64,000 nt of DNA from Flavobacterium salmonis (GCF_903819435.1 NZ_CAIJDP010000088.1:62001-126000); one strand, 5' to 3'; shown: positions 1 to 10,048, counted from the first letter of the stretch. Numbers and translations: made by a program. Notes: generated by a model from the sequence alone, not told the origin.

Positions 1-894
1 GAAAACTCCTCTGTCAAGTCCCACCTGAACAACATCTTTTCCTAATAAATACGTATTGCTTTCATAGTAATATTTATCAAAATCAACTCCAAGATTGGTG
101 TATGTTACAGCAAAACCGTCATAAACCCACTGGTTCATTTTTTTCCAAAGTGCAATTACTTTTTCATCTCCGGCTTCCCATTTCTTAAGCATTTCTTGTG
201 CTTCAAGAATAATTGGGGCTTGTTTTTTAGCTTCTTCTTCCGTTTTACCGGTTTCTATTAATTGATTGATTTCACCTTTATAGGCTTTATCAAACTCAAC
301 ATAATATTTACCAACTAGTTTATCTCCCTTCAAATTTGAACTTTCCGGAGTTTCTCCATTTCCAAATTTTTCCCAGGCCAGCATTGACTTGCAGATATGA
401 ATTCCGCGATCGTTGATGATTTGTGTTTTATATACTTTTTTACCCGAAGCTTTAATAATTTCAGCCACAGAATATCCCAGCAAATTATTACGAACGTGAC
501 CTAAGTGCAAAGGTTTATTGGTATTTGGCGAAGAATATTCGACCATTACCGCCTTATCTTCAGGGTTTGGAGTTATGAAACCAAATTTAGTATTGTCTTT
601 TATTTCATTAAAGAAATTCAAATAATAGCGATCTGCAATTACGATATTAAGGAAACCGGAAACAACATTGAATCTTGCAACTTCAGCCACATTTTCAACC
701 AGATAATCTCCAATTTTATTTCCTAATTCTACAGGATTGCTTTTAGTCAATTTCAATAAAGGAAAAATTACCATGGTAATATCTCCCTCAAACTCTTTTC
801 TGGTAGTCTGGAATTCGATTTTATCAACAGTAACATCAAATAATGCCTGAATAGCGCTTTGTATAGAAGGAGTAAGAATTTGTGATAATGACAT
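1..894 (-). CDS. argS: Arginyl-tRNA synthetase, N-terminal part (3' end outside window)
   Basis: This class I aminoacyl-tRNA synthetase charges tRNA-Arg with arginine in the cytoplasm. The 298 visible codons contain the N-terminal additional domain (about residues 1-110) and the start of the Rossmann catalytic core. The class I HIGH signature appears as HLGH in the stretch VEYSSPNTNKPLHLGHVRNN, which is typical of ArgS. The ATG at 892-894 begins MSLSQILTPSIQ, and a good -7 element lies just upstream. The reading frame is open to base 1, so the KMSKS loop and anticodon-binding domain lie outside the window. Nothing unusual was seen. Confidence 0.95.
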   Translation of the reverse strand, partial: MSLSQILTPSIQSAIQALFDVTVDKIEFQTTRKEFEGDITMVIFPLLKLTKSNPVELGNKIGDYLVENVAEVARFNVVSGFLNIVIADRYYLNFFNEIKDNTKFGFITPNPEDKAVMVEYSSPNTNKPLHLGHVRNNLLGYSVAEIIKASGKKVYKTQIINDRGIHICKSMLAWEKFGNGETPESSNLKGDKLVGKYYVEFDKAYKGEINQLIETGKTEEEAKKQAPIILEAQEMLKKWEAGDEKVIALWKKMNQWVYDGFAVTYTNLGVDFDKYYYESNTYLLGKDVVQVGLDRGVF

Positions 895-915
895 GTAAAC
901 TTATTTTAAAGTGAG

Positions 916-923
916 CAAATATA
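916..923 (-). promoter_or_regulatory. Predicted argS -7 promoter element
   Basis: The minus strand reads TATATTTG, a perfect match to the Bacteroidota -7 consensus TAnnTTTG, about 20 bases before the argS start codon. A TTG lies upstream, but the spacing is shorter than usual, so only the -7 box is claimed. Confidence 0.5.
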
Positions 924-1179
924 CTGCTTATTCATCAATTAGAGAAAACGAAAAACATATTAAATACCAAAGAATAATTAGAAATTCTCAAAAACAGACT
1001 TGTTATAATTGTTAAAATCATCAAAAAAAAACCACTAATCCCTTACAAAACAGAACATCTAAGAAAATACTAATTTTTTCTTATTAATTTCTTGTAACAA
1101 ATTGTTAGTAAAAATGTCTTATTAGGAAATTTGAATACAATCAATCATCAATCAAATCAAAATAATCAATTATCAAATT

Positions 1180-3576
1180 ATGAAATTAAAATTCTTTCTG
1201 TTTGCATTATTCAGTTTTATTGCAGCAGCACAGGCCCAGAATACAGGAACGGTTTCCGGGAAAATTATTGAAAAATCCAATAAGGCTCCCATTTCTTATG
1301 CTACAGTTTCGATTAAAGACAATGGAAAAGTGGTATCAGGGGTAAACACAGATGACAACGGAGATTTTACAATTAAAAACCTTCCTCTAAAAAGTTACAC
1401 AATCGAAATTCAGTATATTGGTTTTAGAAAATATATTGGATCTGTAATTTTAAGCGACAATAAAAAAACGGCTACTTTTAATGTATCTCTAGAAGAAGAA
1501 GCGACTCAGCTCAAAGGCGTTAATGTTGTTGCTGAACGTTCTACAATTGAACAAAAAATTGACCGTAAAGTGATCAATGTTGGTAAAGACCTGACAACTG
1601 CAGGAGCTTCTGCATCTGATATCATGAATAATATTCCTTCTGTAAACGTAGATCAGGACGGAAAGCTTTCACTTCGTGGAAATGAGAATGTACGTGTATT
1701 AATTGACGGAAGACCAACAAATCTTGATCCGGCTCAATTACTGAAACAGATTCCGTCAACTTCGATTAAAAAAATTGAATTGATTACTAATCCGAGTGCA
1801 AAATACAATCCGGAAGGGATGTCAGGAATCATTAATATTGTTTTGCACAAAAATGCGAATACCGGTTTTAACGGAACTTACAGCGGGGGTATCACCTTCG
1901 GACAAACTGCAAAATACAATCAGTCATTAGATTTGAATTATAAGACAGGAAAAGTAAACTTCTTTGGGAATGCAGGTAATAACTTTGGAACACATTTTAA
2001 CGATGGATTTATCAAAAAAACAGACAAGAGTATTACACAGGATTTAGACATTTCAAACGAAGACGACTCCTACTTATACAAAGTGGGGATGGATTATTTA
2101 ATTAATGATCATAATACTCTATCTTTTTACACCACTCAAAATAAAGCAACAGGACTTGGCTTTGTAAATACTAATATTGATTATGTTAATTCAGCGGATA
2201 ACATTTTAAATATGTATCAAAAATCAAGATATCAGGGGCCAAACAAAACCGGTACATATAATTTAGCTTATAAACACATCTTCAAAAAAGAAGGTCATAC
2301 ATTAGATTTTGAAGGAAATTATAGTGATACAAAAGAAACTCAAAATGCGGCTTTTGATACTGAAACAACAAAAACGGATAATACATCCAACAATATTGTT
2401 TACAATGATTTCATAAATGATAAACGAAAATTAAGCACTTTTAATGTTGATTATGTAAATCCGTTAAACGAAAAGTCGACCCTCGAAGCGGGTGCAGAAG
2501 CCAGAATAACCCGTACTGAAAATAACTATACAACCAACAATCCTATAGTTACTGACAAAGTTGTTAATTATACTTATGATACCGATATTTATTCTGCTTA
2601 TTTAACATTTGGACAGAAATTTAAAAAATTAAGTTACCAATTAGGAGCTCGTTTTGAAAGCTATAATGTGGCAGCTAATTTAAATAATGGTTCGAAAAAG
2701 TTTGATGATGATTATATTACTTTATATCCATCAGCTTATTTAACATATAATTTAAATGAGAAAAACACTTTGCAACTTAGCTACAGCCGTCGTGTTGACC
2801 GTCCGAGTTTAGAACAGACAAAACCTATTCGTGAGTTTTCTACTCCGTTGGTTACTTCATTTGGGAATCAGGAACTAAGACCTCAGTTTACTAATTCTGT
2901 TGAAGTAAATTATACTAAAACCTTCGAAAAAGGCAGTTTTACTACAGGTGTTTTTGTTAGAAGCATCAATGATCAGATTGGCAGAATTTTACGTCCGGAT
3001 CCATCAGATTTAAACGGGAATAAACAAATTTTAACGTTTGCCAACTATGATCACAATACAGCATATGGTTTTGAAGTTTCTTTAAATTATAAAATTACAA
3101 AATGGTGGGATATCCAGCCGTCTATCGATTTTTCAAGCATAGATCAGGATGGCGTTGTGTTTTTAGCAAATGGAACATCAAAAAACAATCCGGTTACAGT
3201 TGCAGCATTCAACGGACGCATGAACTCTAACTTTAAAGCAAATAAACGTTTAAGTTTCTTATTGTTCGGTTTTTACAGAGGGGCTGTTGATGGAGTTCAA
3301 AATAACAGTCATGAAATGTACAAAATGGATATAGGGTCACGTTACACATTATTAGACAACAAAATGAATATTAGCTTACGTTTTAATGATGTTTTCAACA
3401 CTATGAAATATGCTTTTGATACCCAATATCCTTATCCGCAATCAGGACAATTTACATGGGAAAGTCAAACAGTTTATTTAGGTTTAACCTATAATTTTGG
3501 AGGTGGAAAAATTAAAAACCTGCAACGTAAACAAAGAGAAGATAACACTAATAAAGGTGGTGGCGGAATGTTTTAG
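1180..3576 (+). CDS. Outer-membrane beta-barrel receptor (TonB-dependent-receptor-like)
   Basis: This is a predicted outer-membrane protein of 798 residues. It has a Sec signal peptide (about 1-20, ending AAAQAQ), a carboxypeptidase-regulatory-like beta-sandwich (about 23-110), a TonB-receptor plug domain (about 120-220, with LRGNENVRVLIDGRP) and a long C-terminal beta-barrel of the OMP_b-brl_3 type. Such proteins usually take up or bind a ligand at the surface. The ligand cannot be read from the sequence: no SusD partner, siderophore gene or anti-sigma factor is adjacent. The C-terminus is glycine- and lysine-rich (NKGGGGMF) rather than ending on an aromatic residue after the last strand. 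The gene stands alone, and its end shares a terminator with cutC. Confidence 0.85.
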   Translation: MKLKFFLFALFSFIAAAQAQNTGTVSGKIIEKSNKAPISYATVSIKDNGKVVSGVNTDDNGDFTIKNLPLKSYTIEIQYIGFRKYIGSVILSDNKKTATFNVSLEEEATQLKGVNVVAERSTIEQKIDRKVINVGKDLTTAGASASDIMNNIPSVNVDQDGKLSLRGNENVRVLIDGRPTNLDPAQLLKQIPSTSIKKIELITNPSAKYNPEGMSGIINIVLHKNANTGFNGTYSGGITFGQTAKYNQSLDLNYKTGKVNFFGNAGNNFGTHFNDGFIKKTDKSITQDLDISNEDDSYLYKVGMDYLINDHNTLSFYTTQNKATGLGFVNTNIDYVNSADNILNMYQKSRYQGPNKTGTYNLAYKHIFKKEGHTLDFEGNYSDTKETQNAAFDTETTKTDNTSNNIVYNDFINDKRKLSTFNVDYVNPLNEKSTLEAGAEARITRTENNYTTNNPIVTDKVVNYTYDTDIYSAYLTFGQKFKKLSYQLGARFESYNVAANLNNGSKKFDDDYITLYPSAYLTYNLNEKNTLQLSYSRRVDRPSLEQTKPIREFSTPLVTSFGNQELRPQFTNSVEVNYTKTFEKGSFTTGVFVRSINDQIGRILRPDPSDLNGNKQILTFANYDHNTAYGFEVSLNYKITKWWDIQPSIDFSSIDQDGVVFLANGTSKNNPVTVAAFNGRMNSNFKANKRLSFLLFGFYRGAVDGVQNNSHEMYKMDIGSRYTLLDNKMNISLRFNDVFNTMKYAFDTQYPYPQSGQFTWESQTVYLGLTYNFGGGKIKNLQRKQREDNTNKGGGGMF

Positions 3577-3623
3577 TCCCACTTTTTAATTCTTTTGAAT
3601 ATTTTTTTAATTAGTACTTGTAG

Positions 3624-3660
3624 AAAAATGCCTGGAGTTTGCCAACTTCAGGCATTTTTT
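3624..3660. terminator. Bidirectional hairpin terminator between receptor gene and cutC
   Basis: The arms AAAAATGCCTGGAGTT and AACTTCAGGCATTTTT pair with one G-T wobble around a 4-base loop. The run of T follows on both strands, so the hairpin can end both convergent genes. Confidence 0.75.
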
Positions 3661-3672
3661 ATTGATTAACAT

Positions 3673-4344
3673 TTATAAAAAATTTCGAATTTCTTTTATT
3701 TCTTCGGGATTTGCTGTTTCTGTATTATCTGTAATGGCAGATGAATGATAAAAAGTAGGTTCTAATTTATCCTGCAATAATTTAATATTTGATGATCGTA
3801 ATCCTCCGCCAGGCATAATTTCAATTCTGTAATTGGCTAATTTTTGAATTTTCTCTAAATTGAAAATTCCCTCTTCAACATTTATTTGCTGTCCGGAAGT
3901 TAAAATGGTTTTAAAACCACAATATATAACATCTTCTAAAGACTGCTCAACATTTTTAACCACATCAAAAGCACGATGAAAAGTACAGGAAAGAGGATGA
4001 GCTAAATTGACTAATTCCTGATTTTTCTTTTTATTTACACTTCCGTCTTCGTTTAAAATTCCAAAAACAAAACCATCAACACCTAATTTCTTAAATTGTT
4101 TTATGTCTTGCTTCATTTCGACAATTTCTTCATCTGAATAAACAAAATCTCCACCTCTGGGTCTTATTATAACGTGCATATTTATAGAAAGTTTTTCACG
4201 AACCTTTACCGCCAAAACATAATTAGGTGTTGTACCACCAAGATGCATATTTTCGCACAACTCTATTCGATCAGCTCTATTATTCTGAGCAATCAAAGCT
4301 GATTCGTAATTAAAACATGCTATTTCGAGTTGATTTTTTTTCAT
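3673..4344 (-). CDS. cutC: CutC family protein (copper homeostasis protein)
   Basis: This is a cytoplasmic TIM-barrel protein of the CutC family (223 residues, slightly shorter than the roughly 240-250 of enterobacterial CutC). Signature segments are RADRIELCENMHLGGTTPN near the N-terminus, VIIRPRGGDFVYSDEE and the late IEIMPGGGLR. The family was linked to copper tolerance in E. coli, but later work disputed that role, so the name describes the family rather than a proven function. It is a single gene convergent with the receptor gene. The fabH terminator separates it from its upstream neighbour. Confidence 0.85.
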   Translation of the reverse strand: MKKNQLEIACFNYESALIAQNNRADRIELCENMHLGGTTPNYVLAVKVREKLSINMHVIIRPRGGDFVYSDEEIVEMKQDIKQFKKLGVDGFVFGILNEDGSVNKKKNQELVNLAHPLSCTFHRAFDVVKNVEQSLEDVIYCGFKTILTSGQQINVEEGIFNLEKIQKLANYRIEIMPGGGLRSSNIKLLQDKLEPTFYHSSAITDNTETANPEEIKEIRNFL

Positions 4345-4379
4345 GTTCTTAAAAACAATTATTACCCGCTAAATTTATA

Positions 4380-4410
4380 AAAAAACCTGCTTCAAATAAA
4401 GCAGGTTCTA
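4380..4410 (-). terminator. Terminator downstream of fabH
   Basis: Nine-base perfect arms AACCTGCTT and AAGCAGGTT (4384-4392 and 4399-4407) surround a 6-base loop. The minus-strand RNA continues into a run of U, which fits termination after fabH. Confidence 0.75.
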
Positions 4411-4434
4411 CTATTTTAGGGTTGTGAAAACTAA

Positions 4435-5442
4435 TTACCATTTGATAATTGCACTTGCCCACGTAAATCCACTTCCAAAGGCTGCTAAAACAACAGTATC
4501 TCCTGCTTTAATTTTCCCTTGTTCCCAGGCTTCTGTCAAAGCAATTGGAATAGACGCAGCGGTTGTATTACCGTATTTCTGGATATTGTTGTGAACCTGA
4601 TCATCTGATAATTTGAATTTATTTTGAATAAACTGTGAAATTCTCAAATTCGCCTGATGCGGAATCAGCATATCAATATCTGATACCTGTAAACCATTTG
4701 CTTCTAAACCTTCATTAATAACTTCTGCAAAACGAACAACTGCATTTTTAAACACAAATTGACCATTCATGTAGGGATAGTAACTTTCGTCATTAGGATC
4801 GTTATCTGCAATAATATCTGTTACCCAGCGCGCACCCATCCCCGGAGCCTGCAAAGCTAATTCTTCTGCATGCTGCCCTTCGGAATGCAAATGAGTAGAT
4901 AAAATTCCTTTCGTTAAATCTTCTTCACGGCTTAAGACTGCCGCTCCTGCTCCATCTCCAAAAATAACCGAAACTCCACGCCCACGGGTTGTCATGTCTA
5001 ATCCTGTTGAATGCACCTCAGAACCAATTACCAAAATGTTTTTATACATTCCGGTTTTAATATATTGATCCGCAACAGAAATTGCATACACAAAACCAGA
5101 ACATTGATTTCGAACATCTAATGCTCCTACAGTTCTTAATCCTAAATCACGTTGCACTAAAACTCCGGGACCAGGAAAATAATAATCCGGACTTAATGTA
5201 GCAAAAACTACAAAATCAATATCTTCTTTGGCAACACCAGAACGCTCAATTGCTATTTTAGCCGCTTTTACTCCCATCGAAGTTGTGGTATCTTCTCCAC
5301 GAATAATATGTCTTCTTTCCTGAATTCCTGTTCTTTCCTGAATCCACTCATCATTGGTATCAATAATCTTAGACAAATCATCGTTTGTCACAACATTTGA
5401 AGGAACATAATATCCTAAGCCCGTTACTTTTGAATGATACAT
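4435..5442 (-). CDS. fabH: Beta-ketoacyl-ACP synthase III (FabH)
   Basis: This thiolase-fold enzyme condenses an acyl-CoA primer with malonyl-ACP to start type II fatty acid synthesis in the cytoplasm. The catalytic triad is intact: C114 (in RNQCSGFVYA), H262 (in IPHQANLRIS) and N292 (in YGNTTAASIP). The length of 335 residues is normal. In Bacteroidota the primer is often branched, but specificity cannot be read here. The gene has its own promoter, with a striking palindrome over the -7 box, and its own terminator. No other fab or plsX gene is adjacent, so this copy sits outside a fatty-acid operon. Confidence 0.93.
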   Translation of the reverse strand: MYHSKVTGLGYYVPSNVVTNDDLSKIIDTNDEWIQERTGIQERRHIIRGEDTTTSMGVKAAKIAIERSGVAKEDIDFVVFATLSPDYYFPGPGVLVQRDLGLRTVGALDVRNQCSGFVYAISVADQYIKTGMYKNILVIGSEVHSTGLDMTTRGRGVSVIFGDGAGAAVLSREEDLTKGILSTHLHSEGQHAEELALQAPGMGARWVTDIIADNDPNDESYYPYMNGQFVFKNAVVRFAEVINEGLEANGLQVSDIDMLIPHQANLRISQFIQNKFKLSDDQVHNNIQKYGNTTAASIPIALTEAWEQGKIKAGDTVVLAAFGSGFTWASAIIKW

Positions 5443-5475
5443 ATTTTTTTTATTATTTGTTAAAAATTTGGACTA

Positions 5476-5483
5476 CAAATTTA
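5476..5483 (-). promoter_or_regulatory. Predicted fabH -7 promoter element
   Basis: The minus strand reads TAAATTTG, an exact TAnnTTTG match, 34 bases before the fabH ATG. A TTTG lies 24 bases further upstream, slightly long for a -33 box. Confidence 0.5.
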
Positions 5484-5510
5484 AGTATACTTAAAAACAT
5501 AAGTATACAA
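5480..5510. promoter_or_regulatory. Palindromic operator candidate overlapping the fabH promoter
   Basis: Bases 5480-5495 form a perfect 16-bp palindrome (TTTAAGTATACTTAAA). Its core AAGTATAC recurs at 5501-5508, 18 bases away. The palindrome overlaps the predicted -7 box of fabH, a typical place for repressor binding. The regulator is unknown. Confidence 0.45.
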
Positions 5511-5704
5511 ATTACTGTTTTTTTCGCAATTAACAATTCAATACTTTCTTAAAACTATTCATTATCTTAATTTCTCTTTTTTTTATATTTTGTTTTGTTT
5601 AATAAATTAAAAAAAGAAGTAAAAAGCACAAGAAATGTAACAAGATTACGATATTTTAGACTAACAAAATACATCCTTCATTTTTAAACACAAAAATTGA
5701 AATT

Positions 5705-8116
5705 ATGAAATTAAAAATTACCCTGCTTCTATTTTTAAACGTGAGTTTTATTGCTTTTGCACAAGAAAACCTCATGTATCAAAAACCATCCAAATCAATT
5801 TTGGATCTGGCTGATTACGAAAGAGCACCTAGTGTATCTATGGATACTAAAAAAGAATATTTGCTTTTATCCTATAGAAGCACCTATAAAACTTTAGATG
5901 ATTTAAATCAGGATGAACTGAGACTGGCTGGTTTAAGAATTAACCCTAACACTAATATTTCCAGCACTGTAACTTATATAAACAATTTCAAAATAAGAAA
6001 AATAAATAACACAGAGGAAATACAGGTTTCGGGCTTGCCGGACAATCCAAAAATAAGTAATATTCTTTGGTCTCCAAACGATAAGAAAATTTTATTCTCT
6101 CATACAACAAATTCAGGAGTTGAACTTTGGGTTTTGGATGTTGCTTCAGCAAAAGCTAAAAAACTTACTGAGGGAATTGTCAATGCAAATCTAGGAAATC
6201 CATTCAGTTGGTTTTTAGACAGCGAAACTATTTTGGTTAAAATGCTTCCAAAAAACAGACAGCCTTTACTTGATGCCAAAAAAGATTTGCCAACTGGACC
6301 TATTATTTCGAATACATCAGGAACAAAATCGCAAAACAGAACCTATCCTGATATGTTAAAAAATCAAAATGATGAAATAAATTTTGAAAATATTATCACT
6401 TCTGAATTATATAAAGTCAATCTTAACGGAACTGCTACCTTGTTTAAAGCAGCTGCTATGTATGCCGGAGAACGAATTTCGCCTGATGGAAATTACATAC
6501 TATTAACCACTATCCAAAAACCTTTTTCATATGTTGTACCCTTAAACAGATTCCCTTCTAAAACGGTGGTTTATGATAATAACGGGGTAGAGATAAAAGT
6601 GGTAAACGAAGTTCCGCTTAATGAAATTATACCAAAAGGCTTCATGGCAGTCAGAAAAGGAAAAAGAGAAATGGCATGGCGAAATGACAAACCAGCTACT
6701 CTGTCATACGTTGTAGCTTTAGACGAGGGTGACCCTGCCAATAAAGCAGATTTTAGAGATGAACTATTTTTATGGGAAGCACCATTCACAAAGGATGCCA
6801 ATACATTATTAAAAATACCTCAACGATTTAACAATATTACCTGGGGTGATGACCATACAGCAATTGTTTCTGATGAGTGGTATGATACTCGAAATACAAA
6901 AACATACCTCATAAATCCGTCAAATCCGGATCAACAGCCAAAGGTAATTTCAGACAGGAATTCGCAGGACATCTATTCTGACCCTGGTATTTTTGAAACC
7001 AGAAAAAATGCTTATAACAAATATGTATTAGCAATTGAGAATAATACTGCTTATCGAATTGGTGAAGGTTTTACCAAGGACGGGCAATTTCCTTTTATCG
7101 ATGAGTTTAATCTAAAAACTTTACAAACCAAACGTTTATATACTTCTGCTTATAAAGATAAAAAAGAGGATCTTTTGGAAATTGAAAATTTTAAAACCGG
7201 AAAAGTTTTAGTTCAGATCCAATCCAAAAATGACTATCCAAATTATTATTTCAGAAATATCAAAAAACAAAACGCCCTGACTCCAATTACCAGTTTTAAA
7301 AACCCGTTTGAAAGCATTAAAGATGTCAGCAAAGAAGTAATTAAATACAAACGTAAAGACGGTGTTGAATTATCAGGCACTTTATACCTGCCGGCAGGAT
7401 ATGACAAAGTCAAAAAAGAAAAATTGCCTTTATTAATCTGGGCTTATCCGGCAGAATACAAAGATAAAAGCAGTGCCGGACAAACAAGTCAAAACCCAAA
7501 TGAATTTACTTTTCCGTACTATGGTTCATTTGTATATTGGGTAACAAAAGGATATGTTGTTTTGGATGATGCTGCCTTTCCTATAATTGGAGAAGGTACA
7601 ACAGAACCAAATGACAACTTTATTTCTCAATTAGTTGATAATGCTGAAGCAGCAATAAATGCCGTTGATGCATTAGGATATATTAACCGCAAGAAAGTTG
7701 CTGTGGGAGGACATTCTTATGGCGCTTTTATGACAGCGAATTTATTAACCCATTCTAATCTTTTTGCCTGCGGAATTGCACGAAGCGGAGCGTATAACAG
7801 AACTCTGACTCCTTTTGGTTTTCAGACTGAACAGCGTAATTACTGGGAAGTTCCATCTGTTTATAATACGATGTCTCCTTTTATGAATGCAGACAAAATG
7901 AAAACACCTATTTTATTAGTACATGGAGAAGCAGATAATAATCCTGGAACTTTCACTTTACAAACTGAACGCTATTTTCAGGCATTAAAAGGATTAGGCG
8001 CCCCTGCGAGAATGGTAATTCTGCCAAAAGAAGCGCACAGTTATGTTGCTAAAGAAAATATCCTGCACTTACTTTGGGAACAGGATCAATTTCTGGAAAA
8101 ATATTTAAAAAACTAA
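5705..8116 (+). CDS. Secreted S9-family prolyl-oligopeptidase-like serine peptidase
   Basis: This 803-residue protein has a Sec signal peptide (cleavage near AFAQ at about 19-20) and is predicted to work in the periplasm or at the surface. An N-terminal beta-propeller region (about 40-540) is followed by an alpha/beta-hydrolase domain (about 545-803). The catalytic triad is visible: S671 in GGHSYGAF, D744 in HGEADNN and H778 in KEAHSY. The overall form, with a PAGYD strand before the hydrolase domain and SYGAF rather than the DPP-IV GWSYGG motif, fits the S9 branch near glutamyl endopeptidases. It is a single gene that ends at a bidirectional terminator. Confidence 0.88.
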   Translation: MKLKITLLLFLNVSFIAFAQENLMYQKPSKSILDLADYERAPSVSMDTKKEYLLLSYRSTYKTLDDLNQDELRLAGLRINPNTNISSTVTYINNFKIRKINNTEEIQVSGLPDNPKISNILWSPNDKKILFSHTTNSGVELWVLDVASAKAKKLTEGIVNANLGNPFSWFLDSETILVKMLPKNRQPLLDAKKDLPTGPIISNTSGTKSQNRTYPDMLKNQNDEINFENIITSELYKVNLNGTATLFKAAAMYAGERISPDGNYILLTTIQKPFSYVVPLNRFPSKTVVYDNNGVEIKVVNEVPLNEIIPKGFMAVRKGKREMAWRNDKPATLSYVVALDEGDPANKADFRDELFLWEAPFTKDANTLLKIPQRFNNITWGDDHTAIVSDEWYDTRNTKTYLINPSNPDQQPKVISDRNSQDIYSDPGIFETRKNAYNKYVLAIENNTAYRIGEGFTKDGQFPFIDEFNLKTLQTKRLYTSAYKDKKEDLLEIENFKTGKVLVQIQSKNDYPNYYFRNIKKQNALTPITSFKNPFESIKDVSKEVIKYKRKDGVELSGTLYLPAGYDKVKKEKLPLLIWAYPAEYKDKSSAGQTSQNPNEFTFPYYGSFVYWVTKGYVVLDDAAFPIIGEGTTEPNDNFISQLVDNAEAAINAVDALGYINRKKVAVGGHSYGAFMTANLLTHSNLFACGIARSGAYNRTLTPFGFQTEQRNYWEVPSVYNTMSPFMNADKMKTPILLVHGEADNNPGTFTLQTERYFQALKGLGAPARMVILPKEAHSYVAKENILHLLWEQDQFLEKYLKN

Positions 8117-8142
8117 TGATATTTAGTCTTCTATTCACAAAT

Positions 8143-8176
8143 AAAAAAGTCTCTGATAAACTTCAGAGACTTTTTT
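8143..8176. terminator. Bidirectional terminator between S9 and M61 peptidase genes
   Basis: AAAAAAGTCTCTG pairs with CAGAGACTTTTTT across an 8-base loop. A/T runs on both sides allow termination of both convergent genes. Confidence 0.8.
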
Positions 8177-8194
8177 GTTTGTGCTTTTTAAACT

Positions 8195-10048
8195 TTAACC
8201 TTTCAGCCAGGCATTTCTTAGTTTTTCTTTTGAAATATCTGTAGCTTTAAAAGTTTCGCTTTCCTCGTATGGTAATTTTACAGTTCCTTTTATAGTTTCA
8301 TCTTTACCACCACGTTTTATCTGAATAGTAATCGGATCATTTTCTTTCCAGTTTTCACTCTCCCCAATCAGGTCATAAATATTATCCAATGAATACGGTT
8401 TCGCATTTATAGACAAAATAACATCTCCAGGTTTAAGATTCAAATTAGTAAAAAACGGATTTAGCTCAAGATCCGGACGCACACTTATTTGTTTTGTTTT
8501 TGGATCTACACCTATATACGGCACCTGTCCTTTTAAGAAAACTGATCCTGCCTTTTTCTCAGAAGCTTTGGTTACCCCCACTTTTGCCAAATATTGATCA
8601 TACGGAATAGGAGTTGTTCCGGCCACGTAAGTTTTTAAAAATTCCCCAACCTCCGGATAAGTCAACTTTGTAATTTTATCAAAAAGTTCATTATCATTAA
8701 ATGGTTTTTCGACTCCGTATTCCTCAGATAACTTGTGCATTAGATCAAGAATTCCTCGTTCTCCGTTACTTTTTTCCCTGATTATTATATCAATACACAT
8801 TCCAATCAAAGCCCCTTTTTGATATACATTTAAGTATTGATCTTTATATGGCTGTTCCAAAACATTTTTACTCATTACAGTAAACGACATAGTATCATTT
8901 AAACCTTTTGCCTGCTCGATTTTATCAGCAATGCGGGCATAAAATTCAGCTTCATCAATTAAACCCTGATTAATCTGAAAAAGATTTGCAAAATATTCGG
9001 TTACACCTTCATACATCCATAAATGTTCAGACATTTTTGGAGCATTATAATCAAAGTACTGAATTTCTTTAGAATGAATAGTTAATGGAGTTACTATATG
9101 AAAAAATTCATGAGAAACTACATCTTTCATCGATTCAACCAATTTATCTTTCGGCATTGATTCAGGTAAAACTACAGTTGTAGCAGTTGGATGTTCTAAA
9201 GCACCAAAACCATGTGCGTCATCTTTTGCCATACTTGACAGATACAACAAAACTGTATATTTTTTAGTAGCATTTACTTTTCCTAAAAAGTTTTTCTGAG
9301 CTGTCATCATTGTTTTCATCTCCGGCGTAATACTTTCTGCCGTAAATTTTCCTGTTGGAGAGTATACAGCAATTAAAATATCCATTCCATTAACGTTGAA
9401 TGTAGTATAATCAGGCTTAGAATACATGATTGGGTTCTCTACCAAAACAGCATAACGAGAAGTTATAAAAACATCACTTGTTTTGCTTGCATCTTCATCT
9501 GTCATTGAAGTTGCTCCCCAAAGTGTTTCAGGATGTGTTATGGTAACTTTATAAGGAATATCTAATTTATCCTGAAAATATCCAACAAAACCATGTGTGT
9601 TGACCATAAAGTTGATTCCTGCATTTATGTTTGTTCCTGCTGGCGAAAAGACATCATCATTACCAAAACCGGTTCCTTTTTCAGTATCAAAAGTATCACC
9701 CACTAAATAGGTAATCGTTTTTAATTTTTTTGCATCAGAAATAGACCAGGAATTATCATCAATTCTTTTTACATTTAAACTATTTCCTTTAGCATCAAAA
9801 GCTTTAAAACCATCTGAATATTTTCCGTAATTATCCGTAGAATAGGTTCCCGGAACAGTTTTAGGAATACTGTAAATTACTTCATCAGTTTTTATTTCAG
9901 GTGCAGTAACTGTTACCAAAACTTTATCATCCTTTATATCTGTAAGATTAATATTGACAGCCACATTTTTTTGCGTAGCACCTGAAGTCCCGGTTTTACA
10001 GCTCCAAAGTGTAACTGCGAGAGCTAATGTGCAAATTATTTTTTTCAT
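8195..10048 (-). CDS. M61 family metallopeptidase lipoprotein with PDZ domain
   Basis: This is a predicted periplasm-facing lipoprotein: the signal peptide ends in a lipobox with C17 (LWSCKTG). The N-terminal beta domain (about 25-200) is followed by a zinc peptidase core with H313-E314-F-F-H317 and the third ligand E347 in MYEGVTEYF, as in M61 glycyl-aminopeptidase-type enzymes. A PDZ-like domain (about 480-580, with LKPGDVILSINAKP) follows. The length (617) is typical of the family. It is probably transcribed alone, since a terminator separates it from the upstream DUF2805 gene. A near-consensus -7 box (TATCTTTA) lies upstream. The substrate is not known. Confidence 0.87.
   Translation of the reverse strand: MKKIICTLALAVTLWSCKTGTSGATQKNVAVNINLTDIKDDKVLVTVTAPEIKTDEVIYSIPKTVPGTYSTDNYGKYSDGFKAFDAKGNSLNVKRIDDNSWSISDAKKLKTITYLVGDTFDTEKGTGFGNDDVFSPAGTNINAGINFMVNTHGFVGYFQDKLDIPYKVTITHPETLWGATSMTDEDASKTSDVFITSRYAVLVENPIMYSKPDYTTFNVNGMDILIAVYSPTGKFTAESITPEMKTMMTAQKNFLGKVNATKKYTVLLYLSSMAKDDAHGFGALEHPTATTVVLPESMPKDKLVESMKDVVSHEFFHIVTPLTIHSKEIQYFDYNAPKMSEHLWMYEGVTEYFANLFQINQGLIDEAEFYARIADKIEQAKGLNDTMSFTVMSKNVLEQPYKDQYLNVYQKGALIGMCIDIIIREKSNGERGILDLMHKLSEEYGVEKPFNDNELFDKITKLTYPEVGEFLKTYVAGTTPIPYDQYLAKVGVTKASEKKAGSVFLKGQVPYIGVDPKTKQISVRPDLELNPFFTNLNLKPGDVILSINAKPYSLDNIYDLIGESENWKENDPITIQIKRGGKDETIKGTVKLPYEESETFKATDISKEKLRNAWLKG

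Noticed and set aside
505..726. Plus-strand ORF of 73 codons inside argS
   Set aside because: It lies fully antisense to the conserved ArgS frame, and its translation is compositionally odd with no family pattern.
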